From CBDFHF01 sp965247565 (GTDB lineage: Bacteria; Pseudomonadota; Gammaproteobacteria; Methylococcales; Methylomonadaceae): DNA of 64,000 bases. Shown here piece by piece: positions 44,062 through 53,700 of the stretch. The stretch's first letter is position 1, and each line of letters begins with the position of its first letter. The notes beneath the pieces were generated by a model, which made no database searches, had not been told where the DNA came from, and saw only the letters and a program-made list of their open reading frames with translations. Position numbers and translations under genes: made by a program. Location of the stretch: NCBI GenBank assembly GCA_965247565.1, contig CBDFHF010000003.1, positions 1,736,001 to 1,800,000 of the forward strand, in the 5' to 3' direction.

Positions 44062-45374
44062 TGCGTTTCGGACTATTCAGTTTAATTTTATGGGTGTTTA
44101 GCCAAACAGCATGGTCAGCAGCAAAAATTGACTATTGGCAAACTCCGCAAGGTAGCCGTGTTTATTATGTGCGCACCCAAGGCTTACCAATGGTGGATAT
44201 ACAAGTATCTTTCGATGCGGGCAGTGCTAGGGATGGTGAACAGTTCGGGATTTCCGCTTTAACTTCCGGCTTATTGGATACCGGCGCCGGAAAGTGGGAT
44301 GCTGATGAAATAGCGCAGCGCTTTGAAAGTGTTGGCGCGGTGTTTGGTTCTGGAATAACCAACGATATGGCTAAAGTGACTTTGCGGACACTGACTGATA
44401 AGGCACTTTTTTCTAAAGCGCTAGAGACCATGGAAGTTATACTAAGTAAGCCCCGCTTTAACGAGACTGATTTTCAACGTGAAAAAAATCGCACACTAGC
44501 GGGAATTAAACAATCTGAAGAGTCGCCGGGTGAGTTGGCCAGTATCGCTTTCTCTAACAAAATATATGGTAATCATCCTTACGCTCACCCCGATGTGGGC
44601 GTGGCTAAAACTGTAGCGGCCTTAAAAGCAGCAGATCTTCGAAGGTTTTATCAAAAATACTACGTTGCCGCGAATGCAGTCGTGGTAGTCGTTGGCGACT
44701 TAGACAAACAGCAAGCCGAACAAACTGCACAAAAATTGCTTGCCGGTTTGCCTGTCGGCAAAAAACCAGAGCCGCTGCCCGAAGTGACTATGCCTTTAAA
44801 AGGTAGCCAACAGCATATTGAATTCCCTTCTGCACAAACACACGTGTTGGTCGGTATGCCAGGGAGTTTCCGTAAAGATAAAGATTACTTCAATCTCTAT
44901 GTGGGGAATCATGTCTTGGGAGGTGGCGGGTTGGTATCCAAGTTATTTGATGAAATCCGCGAAAAGCGCGGATTGGCTTACAGTGCATCTAGCTCATTTA
45001 GCCCAATGCTCAGAAAGGGGCCGTTTGTAGTGGGTTTACAAACTCGGAATGATCAAACCCAACAAGCTTTGGAGGTGTTGAATAAAACCTTGGTGGATTT
45101 TATTAACAACGGCCCGACTGAAGTGGAATTGGCTGCCGCCAAGAAAAATATTACTGGTGGTTTTGCGATGCGTTTTGATACTAACAAAGAACTGGTCAAC
45201 TATGTGAGTATGATTGGTTTTTATGAAATGCCTTTGGATTATCTGGACACGTTTCAACAAAACGTTGAGCAAGTTACCGTGGCCTCAATTGCTGACGCAT
45301 TTAAGCGCCGGATTAACCCTGAATTACTGCAAACAGTAACTGCAGGCCGAACAGAAAATAAGAGTGCAAAATAA
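44061..45374 (+). CDS. M16 family peptidase, inactive partner subunit
   Basis: A 437-residue exported protein of the same fold as its neighbour but lacking HxxEH: the equivalent position reads ISALTSGLLDTGAG. It keeps the Arg/Tyr pair region EIREKRGLAYSASS (about 306) used to hold substrate in M16 dimers. Signal peptide about 1-19. The ATG shares one base with the previous stop, so the two are coupled. The stop overlaps the GTG start of rsmD by a few bases. Confidence 0.9.
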   Translation: MRFGLFSLILWVFSQTAWSAAKIDYWQTPQGSRVYYVRTQGLPMVDIQVSFDAGSARDGEQFGISALTSGLLDTGAGKWDADEIAQRFESVGAVFGSGITNDMAKVTLRTLTDKALFSKALETMEVILSKPRFNETDFQREKNRTLAGIKQSEESPGELASIAFSNKIYGNHPYAHPDVGVAKTVAALKAADLRRFYQKYYVAANAVVVVVGDLDKQQAEQTAQKLLAGLPVGKKPEPLPEVTMPLKGSQQHIEFPSAQTHVLVGMPGSFRKDKDYFNLYVGNHVLGGGGLVSKLFDEIREKRGLAYSASSSFSPMLRKGPFVVGLQTRNDQTQQALEVLNKTLVDFINNGPTEVELAAAKKNITGGFAMRFDTNKELVNYVSMIGFYEMPLDYLDTFQQNVEQVTVASIADAFKRRINPELLQTVTAGRTENKSAK

Positions 45375-45921
45375 GCTCCGGATTATCGGCGGCGACTGGC
45401 GCAGTCGGCAAATTAAATTTGTCGATGCGCCGGGATTAAGACCGACTCCTGCCAGAGTCAGAGAAACATTATTCAATTGGCTACAAAATGACATTGTTGG
45501 CAGTCGATGCTTAGATTTATTTGCAGGTAGCGGCGCGTTGGGATTTGAGGCGGCTTCCAGAGGTGCAAGGGCGGTCGTTCAAGTCGAAAGTAATGCTGAG
45601 GTATGTCGTTTTTTGAAGACCAATACAATTGCCTTAGAAGCCAATCAGATAAGAATTGTTCAGCAAGAGGTATTTCGTTATCTGGCGGTAGATGCTGAGC
45701 CGTTTGATGTGGTTTTTCTTGATCCGCCGTTTGCTTTAAATATAGCTACGCAAACCTGCCATTGGCTTGAAGATAAAGGTTGGCTAGCTCGTTTTGCCAA
45801 AATTTATGTTGAAATAGAAAGCAAGCAACAACTAGAAAAAATGCCTGCTAACTGGGCGTTACTGAGACATAAAACAGCCGGTGATGTGGGCTATTATCTG
45901 TTTGAGCGCTTGGATTTGTAG
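45364..45921 (+). CDS. rsmD: 16S rRNA (guanine-966 N2)-methyltransferase
   Basis: A 185-residue enzyme methylating G966 of 16S rRNA. Blocks: RIIGGDWRSRQIKF (about 6), TPARVRETLFNWLQ, the SAM-binding LDLFAGSGALGFEAASRGA (about 51) and catalytic LDPPFAL (about 118). The start is GTG at 45364 inside the end of the M16 gene. rsmD-coaD-ferredoxin is a conserved gammaproteobacterial run. Confidence 0.93.
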   Translation: MQNKLRIIGGDWRSRQIKFVDAPGLRPTPARVRETLFNWLQNDIVGSRCLDLFAGSGALGFEAASRGARAVVQVESNAEVCRFLKTNTIALEANQIRIVQQEVFRYLAVDAEPFDVVFLDPPFALNIATQTCHWLEDKGWLARFAKIYVEIESKQQLEKMPANWALLRHKTAGDVGYYLFERLDL

Positions 45922-46011
45922 TCGGGCTTTAGCTTCAGCGGACGATTTATTGTGTGTATAAAAATTGCCATCTTGTTATAGAATTGCGGTCTTTTTTGGA
46001 AGTGTCACGTT

Positions 46012-46491
46012 ATGCAAATTACCGCGATTTACCCAGGCACCTTTGATCCCATTACCAATGGTCATTTGGATCTAATCACTAGAGCGTCTGGATTGTATGC
46101 TAGTGTTATTGTGGCAGTAGCGGTTAACAAAGGTAAATTGCCGCTTTTTTCAGCTGAAGAACGAGTTGCTTTAGCAAGGGATGTGACGGCCCATATTTCT
46201 AATGTCAGAGTAGTGGGTTTTGAAAACTTGTTGGTTGAATGCGCTAAGCAACATGGTGCGCGCGTTATCTTACGTGGGCTACGAGCGGTATCGGATTTTG
46301 AGTATGAGTTTCAGTTAGCCGGCATGAATCGGCATTTGGCTCCACAATTGGAAACGATGTTTTTAACACCGTCCGAAAGTTACACTTTTACTTCATCGAG
46401 TATTATTAAAGCCATCGCTCAATTAAACGGCGATGTGTCGAGTTTTGTTCCCGAAATAGTACGACAACGTTTAATCCAAAAATTTAGTTAG
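46012..46491 (+). CDS. coaD: phosphopantetheine adenylyltransferase
   Basis: A 159-residue enzyme of coenzyme A synthesis, joining 4'-phosphopantetheine to AMP from ATP. YPGTFDPITNGHLDLITRA (about 8) contains the nucleotidyltransferase T/HxGH motif. AVNKGKLPLFS, ILRGLRAVSDFEYEFQLAGMN and FTSSSIIKAIAQLNGDVSSFVP complete the family signature. Length equals the E. coli protein. A ferredoxin gene follows after 8 bp. Confidence 0.96.
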   Translation: MQITAIYPGTFDPITNGHLDLITRASGLYASVIVAVAVNKGKLPLFSAEERVALARDVTAHISNVRVVGFENLLVECAKQHGARVILRGLRAVSDFEYEFQLAGMNRHLAPQLETMFLTPSESYTFTSSSIIKAIAQLNGDVSSFVPEIVRQRLIQKFS

Positions 46492-46499
46492 GAAGTAGT

Positions 46500-46745
46500 A
46501 TGGCCCTTATTATTAAAGATGAGTGTATTAATTGTGATGTTTGCGAACCCGAATGCCCAAACGCGGCCATTTCCCAAGGGGAGGATATTTATGTTATCGA
46601 CCCGGCTCTATGCACAGAATGTGTAGGTCATCATGGCGAGCCGCAATGTGTGGAAGTATGCCCGGTAGACTGTATCTCAAAGGATCCGAATCATATTGAG
46701 GATAAAGAAACCTTGTATCAAAAATATTTAAAATTAACTCGCTAA
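46500..46745 (+). CDS. YfhL-type 2[4Fe-4S] ferredoxin
   Basis: An 81-residue ferredoxin with two 4Fe-4S motifs: CINCDVCEPECPNAAI at the start and CTECVGHHGEPQCVEVCPVDCI in the middle. The eight-residue insertion between the second cluster's cysteines is the mark of the YfhL/allochromatium-type group with low potential. The C-terminal helix EDKETLYQKYLKLTR is also typical. The redox partner is unknown. A perfect terminator lies downstream at 46826-46855. Confidence 0.94.
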   Translation: MALIIKDECINCDVCEPECPNAAISQGEDIYVIDPALCTECVGHHGEPQCVEVCPVDCISKDPNHIEDKETLYQKYLKLTR

Positions 46746-46825
46746 CTTCAAAACAGGGAGTTGTATTCGGCTACAGAGAGGAGTCAAGTTTTATATTTTG
46801 TAACGAAGATAAAATCAGTTGAAAA

Positions 46826-46855
46826 CGAAAAACCCAGCTACAGCTGGGTTTTTCG
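46826..46855. terminator. bidirectional terminator after the ferredoxin gene
   Basis: CGAAAAACCCAGC and GCTGGGTTTTTCG form a perfect 13-bp stem around TACA. It serves the ferredoxin on the plus strand and the tiny lipoprotein gene on the minus strand. Confidence 0.9.
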
Positions 46856-46873
46856 TAAAATTAGTCGCCTAAT

Positions 46874-46987
46874 TTATAATTGAATTGAGCTAGAGATTTT
46901 TTGCTTTGAACCATCTGGATCATCCATGCAGCCAGATAAACCAACGATCATTAATGACATAGCCAAAAGTGCTAAAATTTTTTTCAT
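46874..46987 (-). CDS. 37-residue predicted lipoprotein
   Basis: A short frame encodes MKKILALLAMSLMIVGLSGC followed by MDDPDGSKQKISSSIQL and a stop. It has the complete pattern of a lipoprotein precursor: basic start, hydrophobic core and lipobox LSGC with Cys20. GGAGG lies 8 bases upstream of the ATG at 46987. The mature part would be 18 residues, smaller than most; Asp at +3 could direct retention, but the exact +2 residue is Met. It resembles entericidin-sized peptides in plan but not in sequence. A terminator lies 19 bp after its stop. Confidence 0.72.
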   Translation of the reverse strand: MKKILALLAMSLMIVGLSGCMDDPDGSKQKISSSIQL

Positions 46988-47105
46988 AATGTTATCCTCC
47001 AAAGGGGTTTAAATTATTATTAATTGTGTGCATCAATAGCACGGATAATTTATAACATGACTGGTATGTGGATGCAATATTAAAAGATCTATTTTTTGTT
47101 TAGGG

Positions 47106-49010
47106 TTACAGCGCATTGATATTATCAGGTATATCGAAAGATATAGTATTTTTCGACCAAGTAACCGTTCCGATTGTTGTCCATGGCGATAACATATTTT
47201 GATGTAGTTGATCTTTAACCCAGTAATTAGGAGCACCAATCTTTTTTAGCTTGATGTGAAATTGGCTGTCGTTTAAGTCTAAGCCGATTTTGCGTCCCCA
47301 AAAAGCAGTAACCTTCATGATGAACTTTTTTAGTCGCTGATTATTTATGTTGGGCGTCACTGCGATATTTGCCCACATCGAATGGACTCTCCCCCAGTTC
47401 GGTGCTAGTAGTCGACCCTCTTCGTTGACAAATGGCAACCAATGTTCAGCTCCGTTTTTATCTATGTAAGTGATGGCAAGTATTCGGTCGTAGCCGGAAA
47501 AATGGTCGTGTAGGTATAGTGCATGGGGAATAATGCCCAAAAATGTCTGGGAAACCATTAGCAAGGCATTACTGGCTTGAGAGACAATATTAGTAATTGG
47601 ATTGTGTTTGGTTTGTATGTGTAACCTATAAATTATGCCGTAATGAATTGTGCTATTCAGTTGTAAAATTAAAAGAATAATGATTATTTTCGTAAGTTTT
47701 GCCGAGAATGATTTTGGTTTTTGAATGGCAAATTGTTCAAAAATGATTGTATACCAATTGTCATCGACTGGTTTTATTGGCGTGACGCAAGTTTCTGTAC
47801 AAGAAATGCGTTGGCGCGCGTCAGCGATAGCGCGGTATTTTTTTGTGGCTAGATCGTAGATTCCAGGTAGACTTAGCAGCAAACCAATAGGGTACAAATA
47901 GCGCATTTTTTTGAATATTTGGATATAAGTGTCGATGCCTGCATAACAGTTATTATGGTTATCCAAAGCGTATAGATCGGTCAATAATGTCTTTTGGTCG
48001 ATAGTGTTAAGCGTAGGATAGTGTGCGGCATGTTCTTGAGCATTTTTAAAATCCAAGCTGTTAAAAATATCGAAATGATTGAGTATTAGCACGGTGCGAT
48101 TGCATAACGGACATAGCTGATCGTAGAAAATAATCAGGTTAGGATGTTGACTTCTTACTATAGAGGCTATCGTGCGCCACCATTTGAATGGTACAAGCAG
48201 CGTATAAAAACCCAGCATACCCAATCCAAATGGGTAAATATTGAATGATAAGGCAATACCCATATGGAGTCCGATACCGATCAATAAGTAGGCTACACGG
48301 AAATGACGCTTTGAAAAAAAGAATATGAAGGTGAACTGGAAGATTAATATCGTATAACCAAGTATTTTTTGTAGGGGCTCATTGTTCAACAAAAGTGACA
48401 TATCTAGTCCGGAGACGTAATAAGGTTGTGTTGCCGGTAACCAGCTACCAAGGCCGTTTAGCCAGTGTTCGGCAAACATTTTATGTACGGCGGAATCGAA
48501 GTAAAGAAAACCAAGGCAAATAGCGACGGGTAAGTAATAACATAAGTGTGAGACGCTAGTTGGGGAGTAGCTACTGTAGTGTGTAAAAGGAGAACTAAGC
48601 TTGTATCTCAGGTTGTCTATTGAAAATGCTTTGTTGCCGGGCATGAAAAGCAGGAAGAATCCGGCGCCGATCATAAATGTATCGAAGCCGCCATCAAAAT
48701 CCCGTTGCATCGGGGTGAAATTGACGAAGATAATCCAGATTATATAATTGCAAACGACTGCAAATTGGTAGCGAAAGCCGATCGTAACAAAGGTTGCGAC
48801 AATTCCCCATAGGCAAAGGAAAAAGGGAATCATGGGGAACTCTACATCTATATACGGTATAGGGTCGAATATAAGATGATTAAAATAAACCAGGAACACA
48901 ATCTCTTGCACTGTGACCAGTCCGTAGATAATCCTGAATAACCCTATGCCTGTGGCAGGAGCTTTTTTGTGGTTGAGTTCTAGTAATCTGTTTGAGAGGG
49001 ATTTATACAT
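47106..49010 (-). CDS. HTTM-domain protein fused to a DCC thiol-disulfide domain
   Basis: A 634-residue membrane protein. The first 285 residues hold several membrane spans and an HTTM (vitamin K-dependent gamma-carboxylase-like) layout: IGLFRIIYGLVTVQEIV, NFTPMQRDFDGGFDTFMIGAGFFLLFMPG, FLYFDSAVHKMFAEHWLNG, GLHMGIALSFNIYPFGLGMLGFY. A DCC domain follows at about 293-400 with the redox motif IIFYDQLCPLCNRTVLIL (C-x-x-C) and ALDNHNNCYAGIDTYIQIF. Residues 420-634 are another membrane-plus-soluble region rarely assigned. The function is unknown; HTTM proteins can be carboxylases, and DCC proteins are thioredoxin-like. Confidence 0.82.
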   Translation of the reverse strand: MYKSLSNRLLELNHKKAPATGIGLFRIIYGLVTVQEIVFLVYFNHLIFDPIPYIDVEFPMIPFFLCLWGIVATFVTIGFRYQFAVVCNYIIWIIFVNFTPMQRDFDGGFDTFMIGAGFFLLFMPGNKAFSIDNLRYKLSSPFTHYSSYSPTSVSHLCYYLPVAICLGFLYFDSAVHKMFAEHWLNGLGSWLPATQPYYVSGLDMSLLLNNEPLQKILGYTILIFQFTFIFFFSKRHFRVAYLLIGIGLHMGIALSFNIYPFGLGMLGFYTLLVPFKWWRTIASIVRSQHPNLIIFYDQLCPLCNRTVLILNHFDIFNSLDFKNAQEHAAHYPTLNTIDQKTLLTDLYALDNHNNCYAGIDTYIQIFKKMRYLYPIGLLLSLPGIYDLATKKYRAIADARQRISCTETCVTPIKPVDDNWYTIIFEQFAIQKPKSFSAKLTKIIIILLILQLNSTIHYGIIYRLHIQTKHNPITNIVSQASNALLMVSQTFLGIIPHALYLHDHFSGYDRILAITYIDKNGAEHWLPFVNEEGRLLAPNWGRVHSMWANIAVTPNINNQRLKKFIMKVTAFWGRKIGLDLNDSQFHIKLKKIGAPNYWVKDQLHQNMLSPWTTIGTVTWSKNTISFDIPDNINAL

Positions 49011-49086
49011 TTCAATAATAAAATTAAGGAAATGTGTAAATTATAGAGGAAGTGATATCGAATTAGTAACCAGTTATAAAAACAAA

Positions 49087-49130
49087 GGCCGTCTCTGAAT
49101 TTGAAAATCAGAATTGACGGCCTAAGCTGA
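49087..49130 (-). terminator. hairpin downstream of the 43-residue membrane protein gene
   Basis: AGGCCGTC and GACGGCCT form an 8-bp outer stem around an AT-rich inner region in which CTGAATT and AATTCTGA-like bases can pair further; TTTGTTTTT follows on the minus strand. It lies about 20 bp past the gene stop. Confidence 0.6.
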
Positions 49131-49147
49131 ACAAGTTTTTTAGCAGC

Positions 49148-49279
49148 TTATTTCTCGTCGTCTGGATGCTCTGCGAATACCCATTTAACGAGGAAATAGC
49201 CAGCAGCTATAACAACAACCGCGCCAACCATGCCAGCCGGTTCTTTTAACATTTCGGTGATATCTAAAATCGCTCCCAT
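49148..49279 (-). CDS. 43-residue single-span membrane protein
   Basis: Predicted product MGAILDITEMLKEPAGMVGA followed by a hydrophobic core and the acidic end EHPDDEK. One membrane span (about 17-34). The ATG at 49279 has AGGAG directly upstream; ATG codons further upstream do not. I do not recognise a family. A dedicated terminator at 49087-49130 supports its being expressed. Confidence 0.65.
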   Translation of the reverse strand: MGAILDITEMLKEPAGMVGAVVVIAAGYFLVKWVFAEHPDDEK

Positions 49280-49505
49280 GAGTCTCCTACCTATAATTAT
49301 TTTGTATTTTAAAAATTGCCAAAGGATCAGCAAAGTGAAAATCTATAATACTTTAGGTAAAGTTAAAGTCAAGGCCTAATTGTTATGTGGTTTTCCAAAA
49401 TTTTAATCACAAATATTCGGATCTTATTGTAATTTAATGCTCGATAGCCTTTGCGGTATAGTTTAGAATCAAGCACTCCGATGCGGGATTAGAAGGGTGG
49501 CAAAA

Positions 49506-49895
49506 ATGATTAAAAATTACATTAAGACACTAACATGGGTAGCAATCATGTCGGCACTACCGGTTAGTGCGGACGTGCTGTTGAAAGATAAAACCGAGAT
49601 TCTTGGTAAATGGAGTTTATACGCAGAATCCATTAAACTAGAGGGCGAAAAGAAAGCAATTACTGTTGAGTGGGATTTTCAGAGCGATGGCATGCTAAAA
49701 ACAAAATCAATAGATTCTGTTGGACGAACCCAGGAGATGATTATCTCAATAAAATATTCGATCGAAAATGGGATGATAAAAAAACAGGCATCACCAGGTC
49801 GAGAAAAATATGACGATTGCAAAGTACTTGAAAAAAGCAGTTCGGATATGGTTTTGAACTGTTCCGGTCTTTTCTTTTTTCTTAAAAAATTATGA
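49506..49895 (+). CDS. exported protein of unknown function
   Basis: A 129-residue protein with a signal peptide (about 1-22, ending VSA). The mature part is a small beta-rich domain (GKWSLYAESIKLEG, ITVEWDFQSDGMLKT, IKYSIENGMIKKQ) with the two cysteines of DDCKVLEK and VLNCSGLFFF positioned to form a disulfide. The length and strand pattern resemble lipocalin-like or DUF-type domains, but I cannot name one. A GTG at 49497 would add three residues; the ATG at 49506 has AGAAGGG at suitable distance. The gene at 49918 follows by 22 bp. Confidence 0.65.
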   Translation: MIKNYIKTLTWVAIMSALPVSADVLLKDKTEILGKWSLYAESIKLEGEKKAITVEWDFQSDGMLKTKSIDSVGRTQEMIISIKYSIENGMIKKQASPGREKYDDCKVLEKSSSDMVLNCSGLFFFLKKL

Positions 49896-49917
49896 TAATA
49901 ACTAAGAAGGTATAGCT

Positions 49918-50340
49918 ATGATTGGAGCAATAGTAATGATTTTTGTAGCCCTCTGGATCTATCAGTCGGCGATACAGGCAAAGCTAAGTAATGTAGTGAT
50001 CTGGGTTGCAGCAAGTGTCGCAGCATTTTTTGTGTTGCAGTACTTATTTGTGGAGATGAATGTTTACCTGTTGGAGTCTCTTAGAGAGAGTAAGGGTGGG
50101 GCTGGTTATGAAGCTGTCGATGGAGCTGATAGAAAAAATGAAGGCGGCTTCCAGGGTTTCGGCGGCATTTTAGAGTCGTTGTACTTCGAATTAGGTCCGC
50201 AAATTCTTGCGTTCATCTCCGTAGCATTTCTCAGGCTTAAATTTATAACTAAGGAGTCCTTTTCGGTAGCCAACTTATTTAGCGGCTTAAAAGAGTTGTT
50301 TCAAGGAATTAAAAAAAGCTTTAAGACGAGTGAAAAGTAA
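49918..50340 (+). CDS. membrane protein of unknown function
   Basis: A 140-residue protein with two N-terminal membrane spans (about 3-20 and 24-45), a Gly/Glu-rich loop around residues 60-80 (GGAGYEAVDGADRKNEGGFQGFGG), a possible third span (about 90-106) and a basic C-terminus (GIKKSFKTSEK). I do not recognise it. It follows the exported protein at 49506 closely and ends in a good terminator, so the two form a small operon. Confidence 0.6.
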   Translation: MIGAIVMIFVALWIYQSAIQAKLSNVVIWVAASVAAFFVLQYLFVEMNVYLLESLRESKGGAGYEAVDGADRKNEGGFQGFGGILESLYFELGPQILAFISVAFLRLKFITKESFSVANLFSGLKELFQGIKKSFKTSEK

Positions 50341-50358
50341 GCGTTAATCTTCTTTGGC

Positions 50359-50393
50359 TAAAGGCTCAAACATTTGTTGTTTGAGCCTTTTTT
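50359..50393 (+). terminator. terminator after the gene at 49918
   Basis: AAAGGCTCAAACA and TGTTTGAGCCTTT form an approximately 13-bp stem around TTTGT, followed by more T residues. It starts about 20 bp past the stop. Confidence 0.88.
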
Positions 50394-50445
50394 GTTTGCA
50401 GAAATTTTAATTGAACTCTTAATTCAATCAGTAAAACCCCGAAGC

Positions 50446-50646
50446 CTAGTTAATTGGTGACATGACTGCCGAAACAACAAATATGAGAATAACCACGAAT
50501 AGAACAGTAAAAACCACACCTGCAATAATATAAGTGGGTAGCGAGCCTTGTTGCTCGAAATCTCTCTTTCGATTTTCCTCGCTTTGCACACCAATAGCGG
50601 CAGAGATGACGCTTTTTATAACTTCAATAATCGTTGGTTTTGACAT
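50446..50646 (-). CDS. DUF2970 family small membrane protein
   Basis: A 66-residue protein. SVISAAIGVQSEENRKRDFEQQG matches the DUF2970 signature (AAxFGVQSxxNRxRDFxxG) and the second half is a single hydrophobic span. The function is unknown. It is transcribed away from metH, with the two starts about 100 bp apart. Confidence 0.85.
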   Translation of the reverse strand: MSKPTIIEVIKSVISAAIGVQSEENRKRDFEQQGSLPTYIIAGVVFTVLFVVILIFVVSAVMSPIN

Positions 50647-50751
50647 GTTTAACTCCTCTAAAATGCACGAAAATGATATAGGTCGAAGTCTTTTTAGGCA
50701 ATTTATATCTTTAATCGAAATAGCATAATTTCAGTGAATCCCCTTCATAAT

Positions 50752-53700
50752 ATGAGTAAAACAGCACAACTAAAGCAGCTTTTATCGGAACGTATCTTAT
50801 TTCTTGATGGTGCTATGGGTACTATGATCCAAGGCTACAAATTGGAAGAAAGGGATTACAGGGGCGAGCGTTTTGCAAACTGGGACGTTGATCTTAAAGG
50901 GAATAATGATCTGTTATCGATTACCCAGCCTGACATCATCAAAGCCATTCATAGTGCTTATTTTGAAGCGGGTTCTGATATTGTTGAAACCAATACTTTT
51001 AATTCAACCAGTATTTCCATGGCGGATTATCGCATGGAAGCCTTGGCCTACGAGCTAAATCTCGAATCGGCGCGTATTGCCAAACAAGTTGCAACTTTAT
51101 TTACTGAAAAAACACCTAGAAAGCCGCGCTTTGTGGCTGGCGTATTAGGCCCGACTGCACGTACCGCTTCGATGTCACCGGATGTCAATGATCCAGGCTT
51201 TCGAAACATTTCATTTGATGAGTTAGTTGTCGCTTATACAGAAGCAACCCAAGGCTTGATCGATGGCGGCGCAGATATCATCCTAATTGAAACCGTATTC
51301 GATACGCTCAATGCCAAGGCCGCAATTTTTGCGGTAGAACAGGTTTTTGAATCGATAGCATACAAATTGCCCGTAATGATTTCCGGTACCATTACCGATG
51401 CATCTGGACGTACCTTATCCGGCCAAACTGTTGGCGCTTTCTGGAACTCTCTTAAGCATATACGGCCTATTTCCTTCGGGTTTAATTGTGCATTAGGTGC
51501 TACCGAACTGCGTCAATATATTGCCGAGTTAGCAAGCATAGCTGATACCCATGTTTCAGCGCATCCTAATGCTGGGTTGCCGAATGAATTCGGCGAATAT
51601 GACGAAACGCCCGAACAGATGGCAAAAGAGCTGGCTGATTGGGCGCAAAATGGTTATCTGAATATTATTGGCGGTTGTTGCGGAACCTCGCCCGCTACCA
51701 TCAAAGCCATTGTTGATGCGGTACAAAAACACAGCCCTAGACCAATACCCCAAATCGAAAAGCAATGTCAATTGTCTGGCTTGGAGCCCATGAATATCGG
51801 CCCGGATTCGCTTTTCGTCAATGTCGGTGAACGCACCAATGTAACCGGTTCTGCCGCATTCAAGCGTCTAATTATTGAGGGCAATTTTGAGGCAGCGTTG
51901 GATGTAGCAAGGCAGCAGGTAGAAAACGGCGCGCAAATTATCGACATCAACATGGATGAAGGGATGTTGGAGTCCAAAGAAGCGATGGTGCGTTTTTTAA
52001 TGCTGATTGCCGCAGAGCCGGATATTGCCAAAGTTCCGATCATGTTGGATTCCTCGAAGTGGGAAATTTTAGAAGCCGGGCTGAAATGTATACAGGGTAA
52101 AGGCATCGTCAATTCCATTTCTTTGAAGGAGGGCGAAGCGGCATTTATTAAACATGCCAAATTGGTGCGCCGTTATGGCGCCGCGGTTATTGTGATGGCG
52201 TTTGATGAAGATGGCCAAGCCGATACTCAAGCCCGTAAAGTAGAAATTTGCCAGCGCGCTTATAAGATTCTCACCGAACAAGTAAATTTTCCACCTGAGG
52301 ATATTATTTTCGACCCCAATATTTTTGCCGTTGCTACCGGTATTGACGAGCACAACAATTACGGTTTGGATTTTATTGAAGCCACCCGGCAAATCAAAAA
52401 GACTTTACCTTATGCTTTGGTTTCTGGTGGTGTTTCCAACGTGTCGTTTTCTTTTCGTGGTAATAATCCGGTACGTGAAGCGATTCATGCGGTGTTTTTA
52501 TATCATGCCATTCAAGCCGGCATGTCGATGGGTATCGTCAATGCTGGCCAGTTAGCCATTTATGAGGATATACCTACCGATCTGCGCAACGCGGTTGAAG
52601 ATGTAGTATTAAATCGGCACGATGGTAGCGGCACCGACACTCTGCTGTCCTTAGCGGAAAAATACCGAGGCGACGGCAGTAGTAGTGAAAATAAACAAGA
52701 AAATCTGGAATGGCGGGGTTGGCCAGTCAATAAACGTTTGGAACATGCTCTGGTAAAAGGCATCACTGATTTTATCGATGAAGATACCGAAGCAGCGCGG
52801 CTAGCTTCAGAAAGACCACTTCATGTTATTGAAGGTCCTTTGATGGACGGTATGAATGTGGTCGGCGATTTGTTCGGCGCTGGCAAAATGTTCTTGCCAC
52901 AAGTGGTCAAATCCGCGCGAGTCATGAAAAAAGCCGTCGCATATTTAATGCCGTTTATGGAGGCTGATAAAGCGGCGGGCGACCGGCAAACCAACGGTAA
53001 AATTTTGATGGCAACGGTAAAAGGCGATGTGCATGACATAGGCAAAAATATCGTCGCTGTGGTGCTGCAATGTAATAACTATGACGTCATCGATCTGGGC
53101 GTGATGGTGCCTGCCGAAAAAATCCTGCAAACCGCTCGGTTGGAAAATGTCGACATTATCGGCTTAAGCGGTTTAATTACTCCGTCGCTCGACGAGATGG
53201 TGCATGTGGCCAAAGAGATGCAACGTCAAGGCTTTACCATTCCGTTAATGATTGGTGGAGCTACCACGTCCAGAGCGCATACCGCGGTTAAAATTGAACC
53301 GCATTATCAGGGCGCAACGGTCTATGTGACTGATGCTTCGCGCGGTGTGGGTGTTGCCAGCAATTTACTAAGCAACGATCTTAAAGAGGAATTTATAAAA
53401 AGCATTCATCAGGAATATGCAGAAGTCCGCGAACGTCACAAAGGCCGTGAGGCAAAAACAAAACAGCATGCTATCGAAGACGCCAGACAAAACAAATTTA
53501 ACTGGGAGACACACCAACCTGTTAAGCCCTCTTTTTTAGGCATTAAAGTTATTGAAGATGTGTCTTTGGCGACTCTGGCTAACTACATAGACTGGTCGCC
53601 GTTTTTCCAGACTTGGGAAATGGCGGGTAGTTATCCAAAAATCCTCGATGATGCAGTCATTGGCGTTGAAGCAAAAAAACTATTTCAAGATGCTCAGGAC

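Noticed and set aside
50647..50751. Cobalamin riboswitch before metH
   Set aside because: The gap is only about 100 bp and contains no recognisable B12-box, so I do not call one.
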